NCBI GenBank assembly: GCA_947628445.1
Contig: CANQZX010000049.1
Location: 1 to 7,818 of the forward strand
Length of the DNA: 7,818 nt
Direction of reading: 5' to 3'
Source: an uncultured Bacilli bacterium
GTDB taxonomy: Bacteria > Bacillota_I > Bacilli_A > RF39 > UBA660
In this document: one piece after another, positions 1 to 6,775 of the stretch
Position numbering within the stretch: position 1 is the first letter of the stretch
How the letters are laid out: each line of letters starts with the position of its first letter
The notes under the pieces: generated by a model
What the model saw: only the letters and a program-made list of their open reading frames with translations
Told to the model about the DNA's origin: nothing
Databases searched by the model: none
Position numbers and translations under genes: made by a program

Positions 1-44
1 CTGTTTACTTGACAAGCTAATCTATTTTCGTTAATACTTATATT
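1..44 (+). repeat. 44-bp direct repeat, left copy
   Basis: This sequence is identical, base for base, to 6441-6484 in the same orientation. The match ends at position 44 (the next base is g here and a in the right copy). It may extend left beyond the window, because the first base is already inside the repeat. The left copy ends 9 bases before the start codon of the first sulfotransferase-like gene. The two copies bracket a 6.44-kb block with four genes. No recombinase gene is visible, so whether this is an attachment site, a regulatory element or a dispersed repeat is open. Confidence 0.95.
9..37 (+). promoter_or_regulatory. Candidate promoter inside the left repeat
   Basis: A perfect -35 box, TTGACA, lies at 9-14. 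A 17-base spacer separates it from TAATAC at 32-37, a weak -10 that matches the consensus at 3 of 6 positions. Transcription would start near 44, giving a leader of only about 10 bases that holds the GGGA ribosome site before the ATG at 54. It could serve the three-gene operon. The weak -10 makes this uncertain, and a promoter upstream of the window is equally possible. Confidence 0.35.
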
Positions 45-53
45 GGGATATAT

Positions 54-1439
54 ATGAAGAAGACATTATTGGTAATATTGATTATGTTAGTTGTACTTTT
101 AAACTATTTTAAATTAAATCAAGATAGTCAAGTAACCCTTGTTATCAATGATGAAACTTTTGTTATAACCAAAAATACAACTTTAGAAAACATTGATTTA
201 AAATCTTTAAACACCTCAACTAATACAACTCTAAAAATTAAATGTCAAAATGCCCAAGTTAAATATCATAATAAAATAATTAAAAATGCAGCCACCTTTA
301 AAATTAAAAATATTAATATTCAAAAAGATAATTTTATTAAATTAGAATTAAAATTAGGAAAAGGAAATTATCAATCTTTAAATATTAATACATTACCCAG
401 TACTTTTCCTGAATTTTCCGTTGAAGGAAAAGGAACTAATGGTCAGTATTATGTAACAACATATAATAAATATAATAAAGAAAAACATTATATTTATTCT
501 CTAGATAATAAGGGCAATATTACTTTTTATAAAGTTTTAGCTAATATGGCATTTAATTTTAAAAAGCAAATAATTGATAATCAAGTTTACTATACTTATT
601 TAGAAACTGTTAATGCTAAATATGAAGGACGAAATGATGCTTGTCCCACGAAGTTAATTGTTTTAGATGAAAATTATCAAAAAATTAAGGAAATAATGTA
701 TAGTGCTAATATTAATACGGAAAATCATGATTATTACTTTTGGAGTTTAGATCATTATATCATTGGTGGTTATACCAAAGAAGAAGTTACTTATCAAAAT
801 AAAAAATATAAAATTTGGGATTTTCATTTAAAAGAAGTAAATAATAATCAAACTATTTGGGAATTTAATTCCCATGATAATTTATATTTAATTAAATATT
901 TTAGTGAAAACTATTCTTTAAATAATGATATCTATGTTAATTTTATGCATTTTAATTCTTTAACCATTGATCCTATAGATAATAACATAATATGTTCTTT
1001 TCGAAATCTTGATGCCCTTTTAAAAATCAATCGCCAAACTGGAAAAATAATGTGGATTTTGGGTGGTTTAGGTGATGAATTTGGCTTAAAGGATACGCAA
1101 AAATTTTCAAAACAACATTCCATTTCCTTTTTAAAAACCGGCGAATTATTAATCTATGATAATGGGGAAAACAATCAACAAACCCGGATCTTAAAAGTAA
1201 AAATTGATGAAAAAAAGAAAAAAGTAACTAGTTTTAAAGAATATAATTTAAATACTTATTTACCTCGCATGGGATCAATTCAAGCCCTAAATGAAAAAGA
1301 TAATATCTATCTTGTTACCTATGGTCTAGGGGCTTCTAAATACGCTTTTAACGAACTTAATTTAGAAACTTTAGAACCTTTATTTAATTTTAAATTAAAA
1401 AATAATAATAGTTTGTTTAATGTTAACAAATATAATTAG
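54..1439 (+). CDS. Membrane-anchored arylsulfotransferase (ASST) family protein, shorter paralogue
   Basis: This 461-residue protein probably belongs to the aryl-sulfate sulfotransferase family, beta-propeller enzymes that move sulfate from phenolic sulfate esters to other phenols outside the cytoplasm. An N-terminal hydrophobic segment (about 4-18, after MKK) is a signal peptide or anchor. Residues 25-115 form a beta-rich N-terminal domain. The propeller part keeps all the signature positions. H225 (in NHDYYFW) fits the first conserved His. H299-x-N301 followed by R317 has the same 16-residue N-to-R spacing as I recall for E. coli ASST (H356, N358, R374). H355 (in KQHS, followed by LLIYDNG) fits the catalytic His436. 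The start is set by GGGA at 45-48. It is the first gene of a tight operon: the next gene starts 8 bases after the stop, and its AGGAG overlaps this TAG. The family assignment is fairly secure; the real substrate is unknown. Confidence 0.8.
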   Translation: MKKTLLVILIMLVVLLNYFKLNQDSQVTLVINDETFVITKNTTLENIDLKSLNTSTNTTLKIKCQNAQVKYHNKIIKNAATFKIKNINIQKDNFIKLELKLGKGNYQSLNINTLPSTFPEFSVEGKGTNGQYYVTTYNKYNKEKHYIYSLDNKGNITFYKVLANMAFNFKKQIIDNQVYYTYLETVNAKYEGRNDACPTKLIVLDENYQKIKEIMYSANINTENHDYYFWSLDHYIIGGYTKEEVTYQNKKYKIWDFHLKEVNNNQTIWEFNSHDNLYLIKYFSENYSLNNDIYVNFMHFNSLTIDPIDNNIICSFRNLDALLKINRQTGKIMWILGGLGDEFGLKDTQKFSKQHSISFLKTGELLIYDNGENNQQTRILKVKIDEKKKKVTSFKEYNLNTYLPRMGSIQALNEKDNIYLVTYGLGASKYAFNELNLETLEPLFNFKLKNNNSLFNVNKYN

Positions 1440-1447
1440 GAGTCTAT

Positions 1448-3331
1448 ATGAAAAAAGAAAAAATAATGCCTATTTTAATGTCTTTACTATTAATTTTAGG
1501 AATATGCCAAGTAATAAATAAATCTTTTAGAAAAAAAACAACAACAATTTCGGCTTACGACGAAATATTTGCCTATCAAGCAAAAGTTGATCAAGAAATA
1601 ACTAGTTATTTAAATAATGTTAGTTACACTTTAGATAATCCTCAAGTATTAATTAATCCTTATAAAATTGCGCCTTTAACCGCATTAATAATTTTTAAGA
1701 CGCCTGATGCTACTGCCATAACTTTAAATATTAATGGAAAAGATATAACCACTTTTACTAAAAGTCAAAAACATTTAATTCCAGTCTATGGTTTATATGC
1801 CAACTATGAAAACAAGATTATTTTAAAAACTAACAACCAAACCAAAGAATTGTTAATTAAAACTGAACCTTATACCGGCGATAAAATAACCATTGAAAAA
1901 ACGAGTAATAATATTAAAAATAATTTATATTTTATTTCGCCTAATTTTGTTGATGATGTCATTATCAATGGTGAAGGAAAAGTCTTATGGTATTTAGATG
2001 GGGATTATGCCGGGGATATTGAACTTTTAGATAATAATCATTTTTATATAGGTGATGCCCATCAAGGATTAAATGGAGTCAAAATTAATTATAGTAGTTT
2101 TTTAGAAATGGATTTTTTAGGTAAAATTCATAAACAATATATCACAGAATATGGTTTACATCACGAAATGATTCCTTTAAGCAATAATAAAATGTTAGTT
2201 TTAGGTTATAAAGACGATTCCCCTTTTTATGATTCCTATCTCTATATTATGGATTTAACAACAGGCCAAATTATTGAAGAATTAGATTTATATGAGTTTA
2301 TTAAAAAACTCAATCCAGTTTTAGTAAATAAATTAGGCAATCATTTTGATTTAGTCAATAATTCGGCTGATTATAACGAAGATACCAAAGATCTTTTATT
2401 GTCTTTAAGAGGATTAAACTCTTTAATCAAATTAAATCTCGAAACCCAAGAAATTAAATGGATTTTCGGTGCTATTGACATCTGGGGCGAAGATTTGCAA
2501 AATTATTTATTAACCCCTACAGATAATACCCGTTTTCTCGGAGGCCAACATTCCGCTTTTTATACCAAAGATGGTTTAATTGCGGTGCATAATAATGACA
2601 TTGACCAATTTGATTTAGCTAATCCAAATTTAAGTCATTATGTAAATCGCTATAGTAGCTTTGATTTATTAAAAGTTGATGAAAAAAAGAAAACAATTAA
2701 AACCGTTTGGCAATATACCGCAAATAAAAAAGAATTCAGTAATGTTGGGGGCCATATTGAACTTTTAAATAATAATCATAAATTATTAACTTATGGTTGG
2801 TCAATGAAAGAAGAAGCTTATAAAAATCCTAATCAAGTAATCTATACTGATCCCGCGCATAAAAATGGTGTTGTTCTAGAATTAGATCAAAATGATAATG
2901 TTTTATTTAGACTATCAATGCCGGGTTTAATCTACCGAACCTTTCAAATAGATGGATTCTATCAAGCCAAAACTGAGAATTATGTTATTAGCAATTTTAA
3001 CCGAATTAATAGTACTACTAATAATGGCCAATTAGTGAATATTAATAAAATTAAACTTACAAACGCACCAGATTATAATAACGAAATAAGTATAATCAAT
3101 AACCGAATAACGCTAAAGCAAGAGTTTAATAAAACGGATGCGGTTAATATTATTTTAACTAATAACAATCAAACTTATTCTTATATTTACAAAAAACAAA
3201 AGCAAAATGCTCCTCAATCATTTAATTCGGGCTTGGCTTCCCAAAAAATAAATGTTAATCCGGGAAATTATCAATTATATCTAAAAATCAATAATAAATA
3301 TTATAACCCTCACCTTGAGGTTAACTTTTAA
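1448..3331 (+). CDS. Membrane-anchored arylsulfotransferase (ASST) family protein, longer paralogue
   Basis: A 627-residue protein of the same family as its upstream neighbour, but nearer the full length of classical ASSTs. Residues 7-21 are a signal/anchor, about 65-140 a beta-sandwich N-terminal domain, and about 160-530 the propeller. Residues 535-627 look like an extra C-terminal beta domain. Visible signature positions are H238-H239 (YGLHHEM), N305, R321 (again 16 residues after the Asn) and H368 (GGQHSA), which fits the sulfate-carrying histidine. By alignment with the upstream paralogue, the position of its H299 is V303 here, so one expected active-site His may be missing; H299 of this protein lies four residues earlier. 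The only cysteine (C20) is in the hydrophobic segment, so no disulfide can form in the mature domain, unlike E. coli ASST. The start follows AGGAG at 1438-1442. Translational coupling within the operon is likely. Confidence 0.82.
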   Translation: MKKEKIMPILMSLLLILGICQVINKSFRKKTTTISAYDEIFAYQAKVDQEITSYLNNVSYTLDNPQVLINPYKIAPLTALIIFKTPDATAITLNINGKDITTFTKSQKHLIPVYGLYANYENKIILKTNNQTKELLIKTEPYTGDKITIEKTSNNIKNNLYFISPNFVDDVIINGEGKVLWYLDGDYAGDIELLDNNHFYIGDAHQGLNGVKINYSSFLEMDFLGKIHKQYITEYGLHHEMIPLSNNKMLVLGYKDDSPFYDSYLYIMDLTTGQIIEELDLYEFIKKLNPVLVNKLGNHFDLVNNSADYNEDTKDLLLSLRGLNSLIKLNLETQEIKWIFGAIDIWGEDLQNYLLTPTDNTRFLGGQHSAFYTKDGLIAVHNNDIDQFDLANPNLSHYVNRYSSFDLLKVDEKKKTIKTVWQYTANKKEFSNVGGHIELLNNNHKLLTYGWSMKEEAYKNPNQVIYTDPAHKNGVVLELDQNDNVLFRLSMPGLIYRTFQIDGFYQAKTENYVISNFNRINSTTNNGQLVNINKIKLTNAPDYNNEISIINNRITLKQEFNKTDAVNIILTNNNQTYSYIYKKQKQNAPQSFNSGLASQKINVNPGNYQLYLKINNKYYNPHLEVNF

Positions 3332-3341
3332 AGGAGAACAT

Positions 3342-4277
3342 ATGAAAAAGAAAATATGGCTATTACTTATTCCTATATTATTAATTCTTATTTTTAGTAT
3401 TATTTATTTTGTAAAAAATAATAATACTAATCCTTACTTTTTTGATAAAAAGGGAATAATTTTAGAAAAAGACCCTACCAAAGGTTTAACTTATCAAGAT
3501 CACTTTAATAACGAATGGGTCTGGATTGTCGTACCAAAAAAGATATTTAAAACCGCTAAAAATAAAAATGATTATTCGCATATTTATAATGACATTTTAA
3601 ACTATATTAGTGATTATCATAATGATAATTATAACGATGATAAATACCTTGATTTAAGAAATAAAACTTTAGAAAGTATCTACACCTATGGTGGTTTTTG
3701 GTTAAGTCGTTATGAAATTGGTAATGATAATGGCAAAGTTGTTAGTCAAAAAAATAAATATGTCTATAATAAAGTTACTTTAAACGAAGCTCTAGACTTA
3801 GCCAAAAACATATCAAATCAAGCTTACAATACTAATTTATTATTGGGTTTTCAATGGGATTTAGTTTGTAAATTCATTGAAGAAAATAGTACAAATATAA
3901 CTAAAGATATGCTTATTAATAATAGTAGCTCTTGGGGTAATTATTATAGTTCTGAATTTATTTTAAATGAAGGTCAATATAGTTTAGATTATGGGACTAA
4001 TTATCAAGATATAAAAGAAAATGAAACTAAAAAAGCTTACCAAAATTATTTACTTACCACTGGGGCATCAGAACAAAATAAAGCATTAAATATTTATGAC
4101 TTTGCAGGCAATGTTTCCGAATGGACTTTAGAGGTCAATAAAGATGGAACCTCAGTCATTCGTGATGGCAGTTTTTACTTTAATTATGGTGGTAATGACC
4201 CAGTTGTAGGTAGATACACCATCGATGAAAATAGTAAAGACAGTAGCTATGGCTTTCGAATCAGTCTAATAAAATAA
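3342..4277 (+). CDS. Membrane-anchored FGE-sulfatase (SUMF1)/C-type-lectin-fold protein, probably non-catalytic
   Basis: The start is the ATG at 3342, preceded by AAGGAG at 3331-3336. An upstream TTG at 3315 in the same frame lies inside the previous gene and has no ribosome site. The product has 311 residues. Residues 4-24 are a hydrophobic anchor, leaving the rest outside the cell. The extracellular part shows FGE-sulfatase family landmarks in order: GGFWLSRYEIG (117-127), a helical stretch ending GFQWDLV (169-175), SSWGNYYSS (196-204), TTGAS (239-243), IYDFAGNVSEW (251-261, the NxxEW core) and a C-terminal GFRI (304-307). The sole cysteine is C176, so the cysteine pair FGE uses to oxidise sulfatases is absent. 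A binding or structural role is more likely than formylglycine formation. It is the third gene of the ASST operon, starting 10 bases after the preceding stop. The ligand is unknown. Confidence 0.75.
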   Translation: MKKKIWLLLIPILLILIFSIIYFVKNNNTNPYFFDKKGIILEKDPTKGLTYQDHFNNEWVWIVVPKKIFKTAKNKNDYSHIYNDILNYISDYHNDNYNDDKYLDLRNKTLESIYTYGGFWLSRYEIGNDNGKVVSQKNKYVYNKVTLNEALDLAKNISNQAYNTNLLLGFQWDLVCKFIEENSTNITKDMLINNSSSWGNYYSSEFILNEGQYSLDYGTNYQDIKENETKKAYQNYLLTTGASEQNKALNIYDFAGNVSEWTLEVNKDGTSVIRDGSFYFNYGGNDPVVGRYTIDENSKDSSYGFRISLIK

Positions 4278-4309
4278 AACGATAATCTCGAATGAGAAAT
4301 TATCGTTTT
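4276..4309. terminator. Bidirectional rho-independent terminator between convergent genes
   Basis: AAAACGATAAT (4276-4286) pairs with ATTATCGTTTT (4299-4309). CTC (4287-4289) pairs with GAG (4294-4296) around a GAAT loop, leaving two unpaired A at 4297-4298. On the + strand the stem runs into TTTTTATTTT; on the - strand it runs into a TTTTATTTTATT tract. It sits right after the + strand operon stop and 13 bases beyond the stop of the convergent - strand gene, so it can end both transcripts. Confidence 0.88.
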
Positions 4310-4322
4310 TATTTTATAATAC

Positions 4323-6362
4323 TTAATTAAGATTTAATCTAAAAGGACTTAATATGCTTCCATCTCCACTGGCAATTGTTGTTGTAGACGTGAGATAAAA
4401 GGAAGGTCGCACGCCATAGTTGTCGCTCACGTAGTTGCGGTACGCACCGCCCGTATCGTAGACATACCACGCATAGTAGCCAATGTCCGAACAACGAGAA
4501 ACTGTCCATTCGTAATTTCCTAAATATAACCAATTATTTGTTTTTACATTTTCAGCATCATATTCATCTATGAGATTATGATTCCATGCATCTGGGTATG
4601 CTGCATAGCCAAAGTCACTAACATACATTAGACCTATTTGATCTGTATATGTTAGGTCGGCTTCGGTACATCTTTGGGCTGTATTTCTATTATCTTCAGC
4701 ATAGCATTTATCATCACTTGTTGTTAGTTTTTCGCTTCCTAGTTCTTTATCATATGCTTGTTTTGGCGTATAGCTACCATTATAATCTAATCCTCCCGTT
4801 GTCCATTTATGTTCGGTTATATGTTCACTTAAACCTCTTACTTTTTCTGTTATGTATTTATAATAGAAATCGTTTAGGTTTACTTTATTTAAGTTACTAT
4901 ATTGCCACATATTGGTATTAGGATTACTATAATCTGTTCCTTTACTACTATTCCAAGAGTAATTATTATATCGGTCATTATATGCTCCACCTTCTGTTGT
5001 TTCATTATCGCCTAATTCTGTTGGTGTTCCTGTTGTTGCTTTGATTAATTTTATTTCATATTGATCTTCATCATTTTTAAATAAACCTATTATTCGATAT
5101 AAATCTGCATCACTAGCACATTTGCCATCTTTTGTTTCTCCATCTAAGCAAACATAATTACTAACAAATGTCTTTATATATCCTTTTTCGATTGCACTTG
5201 TAATGGCTTGGTGAAATCCTATATCACCTTTATATATACTATCACTATCACTAGAAACATCAAAATGTTCATTTGGATTATTAACTACATAAAAATATTT
5301 TTCTCCTTCACCCCAACAATTCCAATATCCATATTGACTATCTTTTTTATAATCTTCCCCATTACAACTAAATTTTATTATTTCATCATCTATTTGGGTA
5401 TATGTATCTTTATAATCATCCGCGATTTCATAGTCTCCTCCACTATAACGATAAGAATCATCTTCCGCACTACCTTCTAAATCAACTGTATGATGAAGAA
5501 ATGTTGGATTTCCAGGATGTTGTTCATTATCTATTCTTTTTAAACAGTTTTCAATTGTTTCATTTTCTTGACATGTTTCGGTTACGATTATCTCTGGTGT
5601 TTCTTTTTCAATTACTACTTTTCCACTTAATTGCTTTCCCGTATTTAAATTTTGATCGGTTGGTAAGTTCTTTAATGTTACCGTTATTTCCCATTCATCT
5701 GTTGCTTTACTATTTTCTTTCCCGGTCGTTTTTATTTCTACATCTTTGGCAATTATTATTCTTGTTTTCTCTTCCGTTATATCATAGCTATCATCTGGTT
5801 CTTTTAAACTTACTTTTTTTAACCCGTCTATTTCTTGTTCTTTTTCCTCTGGTCCTTTTACCGTTAAATATAATTCTGGTATTGCTTCATATTCGCTTAT
5901 TTTAGTATCTTTTAATTTTTCTTCTTTTGTTTTAAATACAACAGGATCTTCTTGACCATCTTTTTTATAACTACTATATTCTAATTCATTACTGGCTATT
6001 TCTAAATAGATATTATATTTACCTGTGGCTTGATAATTGGCATTATTAGCGATTAAGTTTATTGTTGCTTTTACACCATCAGCTATATTTTTACCACCTT
6101 CACTAAAATTTGTATTATTAGCGTTTATTAATATCTCATCTAATTCATTTTCATCTATGGTATTATTATCGTTATCTGTAGCATTTTTATCAATAATACT
6201 AAATGTTAAAACATCAGTTGTTCCTGTGGCTGCATCAATATTGGTATCTACACCACCTTTTACTTTGCTTTGAAAATAAGCATAGCTTACCCCAATTACA
6301 GTTACCATTAATGCTAATATTGCAAACACCATTAATTTTTTTCTTTGTTTTTCTTCTTCCAT
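4323..6362 (-). CDS. Large secreted/anchored surface protein with C-terminal CLec-like domain; putative DGR target
   Basis: A 679-residue protein. A charged start (EEEKQRKK) and hydrophobic segment 10-28 ending GVSYAYF resemble the export signals of TasA/CalY-like surface proteins; cleavage after SYA (residue 28) is plausible. Residues 36-255 are acidic and beta-rich. Residues 256-415 form a linker-like part with scattered cysteines (C264, C273, C333, C349, C405, C415). From about 417 (DADLYRIIGLF) to 679 runs a domain style common in uncultured gut Firmicutes, ending YLGNYEWTVSR...GVRPSFYL...SGDGS. I read this as CLec-like. Residues 625-652 are encoded by a GC-rich, NNC/NNT-heavy stretch unlike the rest of the gene, suggesting a DGR variable region. 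The start is supported by GTGAGGT (6368-6374), six bases before the ATG. A promoter lies at 6498-6526. The gene is convergent to the sulfotransferase operon. The ligand is unknown; an adhesin or receptor role is inferred. Confidence 0.8.
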   Translation of the reverse strand: MEEEKQRKKLMVFAILALMVTVIGVSYAYFQSKVKGGVDTNIDAATGTTDVLTFSIIDKNATDNDNNTIDENELDEILINANNTNFSEGGKNIADGVKATINLIANNANYQATGKYNIYLEIASNELEYSSYKKDGQEDPVVFKTKEEKLKDTKISEYEAIPELYLTVKGPEEKEQEIDGLKKVSLKEPDDSYDITEEKTRIIIAKDVEIKTTGKENSKATDEWEITVTLKNLPTDQNLNTGKQLSGKVVIEKETPEIIVTETCQENETIENCLKRIDNEQHPGNPTFLHHTVDLEGSAEDDSYRYSGGDYEIADDYKDTYTQIDDEIIKFSCNGEDYKKDSQYGYWNCWGEGEKYFYVVNNPNEHFDVSSDSDSIYKGDIGFHQAITSAIEKGYIKTFVSNYVCLDGETKDGKCASDADLYRIIGLFKNDEDQYEIKLIKATTGTPTELGDNETTEGGAYNDRYNNYSWNSSKGTDYSNPNTNMWQYSNLNKVNLNDFYYKYITEKVRGLSEHITEHKWTTGGLDYNGSYTPKQAYDKELGSEKLTTSDDKCYAEDNRNTAQRCTEADLTYTDQIGLMYVSDFGYAAYPDAWNHNLIDEYDAENVKTNNWLYLGNYEWTVSRCSDIGYYAWYVYDTGGAYRNYVSDNYGVRPSFYLTSTTTIASGDGSILSPFRLNLN
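4401..4505 (-). other. Putative diversity-generating-retroelement variable region (VR)
   Basis: By hand count 55 of the 100 bases 4401-4500 are G or C, against 31 of 100 in 4521-4620. On the coding strand, residues 626-630, 633-636, 641-644 and 646-649 all use codons ending in C or T (for example gac, att, ggc, tac, tat; tac, cgc, aac, tac; agc, gac, aac, tat). The residues between them (A631, W632, G638-G639, V645, G650, V651, R652, P653) fit an invariant scaffold. This is the pattern expected when AAC/AAT codons of a template are mutated at adenines. It sits near the 3' end of a CLec-like surface gene, the usual VR position. No template repeat or reverse transcriptase is in the window, so the call is an inference. 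Confidence 0.55.
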
Positions 6363-6367
6363 TTTTT

Positions 6368-6374
6368 ACCTCAC
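6368..6374 (-). promoter_or_regulatory. Ribosome binding site of the large surface protein
   Basis: On the - strand GTGAGGT, with core GAGG at 6372-6369, lies six bases upstream of the ATG at 6362. It confirms that start, which leads straight into the charged, hydrophobic signal sequence. Confidence 0.75.
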
Positions 6375-6418
6375 ACAACTTATTTTAGTTATTCCCTATC
6401 CTCTCTATTTCCCATTCT

Positions 6419-6436
6419 AAAAAAAAAAAAAAAAAA
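6419..6436 (-). repeat. 18-base homopolymer (T on the coding strand) in the leader of the surface gene
   Basis: An uninterrupted run of 18 A on the + strand reads as T18 in the leader of the 4323-6362 gene. It lies between the predicted promoter and the ribosome site. A run this long is prone to slipped-strand length change. It also directly follows a small hairpin (6439-6458), so together they resemble a leader terminator. Confidence 0.9.
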
Positions 6437-6458
6437 CAAGCTGTTTACTTGACAAGCT
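6419..6458 (-). terminator. Possible leader attenuator: weak hairpin followed by T18
   Basis: Reading the - strand, AGCTTGT (6458-6452) can pair with ACAGCT (6444-6439), with one bulged T and a 7-base loop. An alternative is CAAG (6451-6448 region of the same segment) pairing with the following CTTG. Both run into TG and then 18 T. The stem is short, so termination would be partial. It lies after the predicted transcription start and before the gene, the arrangement of an attenuator. The call is tentative. Confidence 0.35.
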
Positions 6459-6484
6459 AATCTATTTTCGTTAATACTTATATT
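6441..6484 (+). repeat. 44-bp direct repeat, right copy
   Basis: This is an exact copy of 1-44 in the same orientation. It lies in the leader region of the - strand surface gene, between the predicted promoter (6498-6526) and the T18 tract, so it would be transcribed as its reverse complement. It contains TTGACA at 6449-6454, as the left copy does at 9-14. The pair delimits a 6.44-kb segment. Confidence 0.95.
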
Positions 6485-6497
6485 ATCCTTTTTTCAA

Positions 6498-6526
6498 ATT
6501 ATAGTATACAAAAATCAAGTTGACTA
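6498..6526 (-). promoter_or_regulatory. Predicted sigma-A-type promoter of the large surface protein
   Basis: On the - strand, TAGTCA (6526-6521, 4 of 6 matches to TTGACA) is followed by a 17-base spacer and a perfect TATAAT (6503-6498). Transcription would start near 6491, giving a leader of about 130 bases. That leader would contain the 44-bp repeat, the T18 tract and the ribosome site. Confidence 0.6.
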
Positions 6527-6563
6527 TTTGGGCCTTTTTTCATCAGCCACTGCATCTTGTTTC

Positions 6564-6606
6564 GTTTGTCCTTTAAAAGAACATTTAGCAATTTTAAAGG
6601 ACAAAC
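6564..6606. repeat. Perfect 15-bp inverted repeat (hairpin) in the intergenic region
   Basis: GTTTGTCCTTTAAAA (6564-6578) is the exact reverse complement of TTTTAAAGGACAAAC (6592-6606), with a 13-base loop. On the + strand it is followed by TTTTACATTTT, which could serve as a weak terminator tail. On the - strand there is no T-run after it, although that is the direction of transcripts arriving from the 6776-7818 gene, whose stop is 170 bases away. It could be a terminator, an RNA-processing stem or a protein-binding palindrome. Confidence 0.8.
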
Positions 6607-6775
6607 TTTTACATTTTCAAGATTTGATTTAAATAATTTTATAGTTATTTTTATCCATAGTAATATATTTTAATTAACATTATAAAAATATCAGTTTATA
6701 AATTCTAAATATTTATTAATTAAAATCGTTAATTTTTCATCAGCAAAAGTAGTATTTTTTCATTTATTCACTCTT
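6607..6775. other. AT-rich non-coding stretch
   Basis: This stretch lies between the 15-bp inverted repeat and the stop codon of the partial surface gene. Composition is almost all A/T. A 10-bp A/T-only inverted repeat (6668-6677 with 6716-6725) is present but is low complexity. I see no gene, RNA gene or convincing terminator here. Confidence 0.6.

Noticed and set aside
3315..3341. TTG start giving a 320-residue version of the third gene
   Set aside because: It lies within the end of the preceding gene, lacks a ribosome site and puts nine residues before MKKKIW. The ATG at 3342 has AAGGAG at ideal distance and begins the signal anchor.
5402..5905. Long + strand frame opposite the surface gene (167 residues)
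   Set aside because: The translation is Leu/Phe/Tyr-rich with no domain pattern and lies fully antisense to a well-supported gene. Other + strand frames at 4649-6388 and 7200-7733, and the - strand frames at 932-1123 and 4339-4533, are shadows of the same kind.
1..6484. Insertion sequence or CRISPR interpretation of the 44-bp repeat pair
   Set aside because: There is no transposase or recombinase between the copies, the repeats are direct and not terminal inverted, and there are only two copies 6.4 kb apart with genes between them, so neither an IS nor a CRISPR array fits.
6668..6725. 10-bp A/T-only inverted repeat as terminator or origin element
   Set aside because: It is low-complexity sequence in a nearly pure A/T stretch, with no GC in the stem and no flanking signal; chance occurrence is likely.
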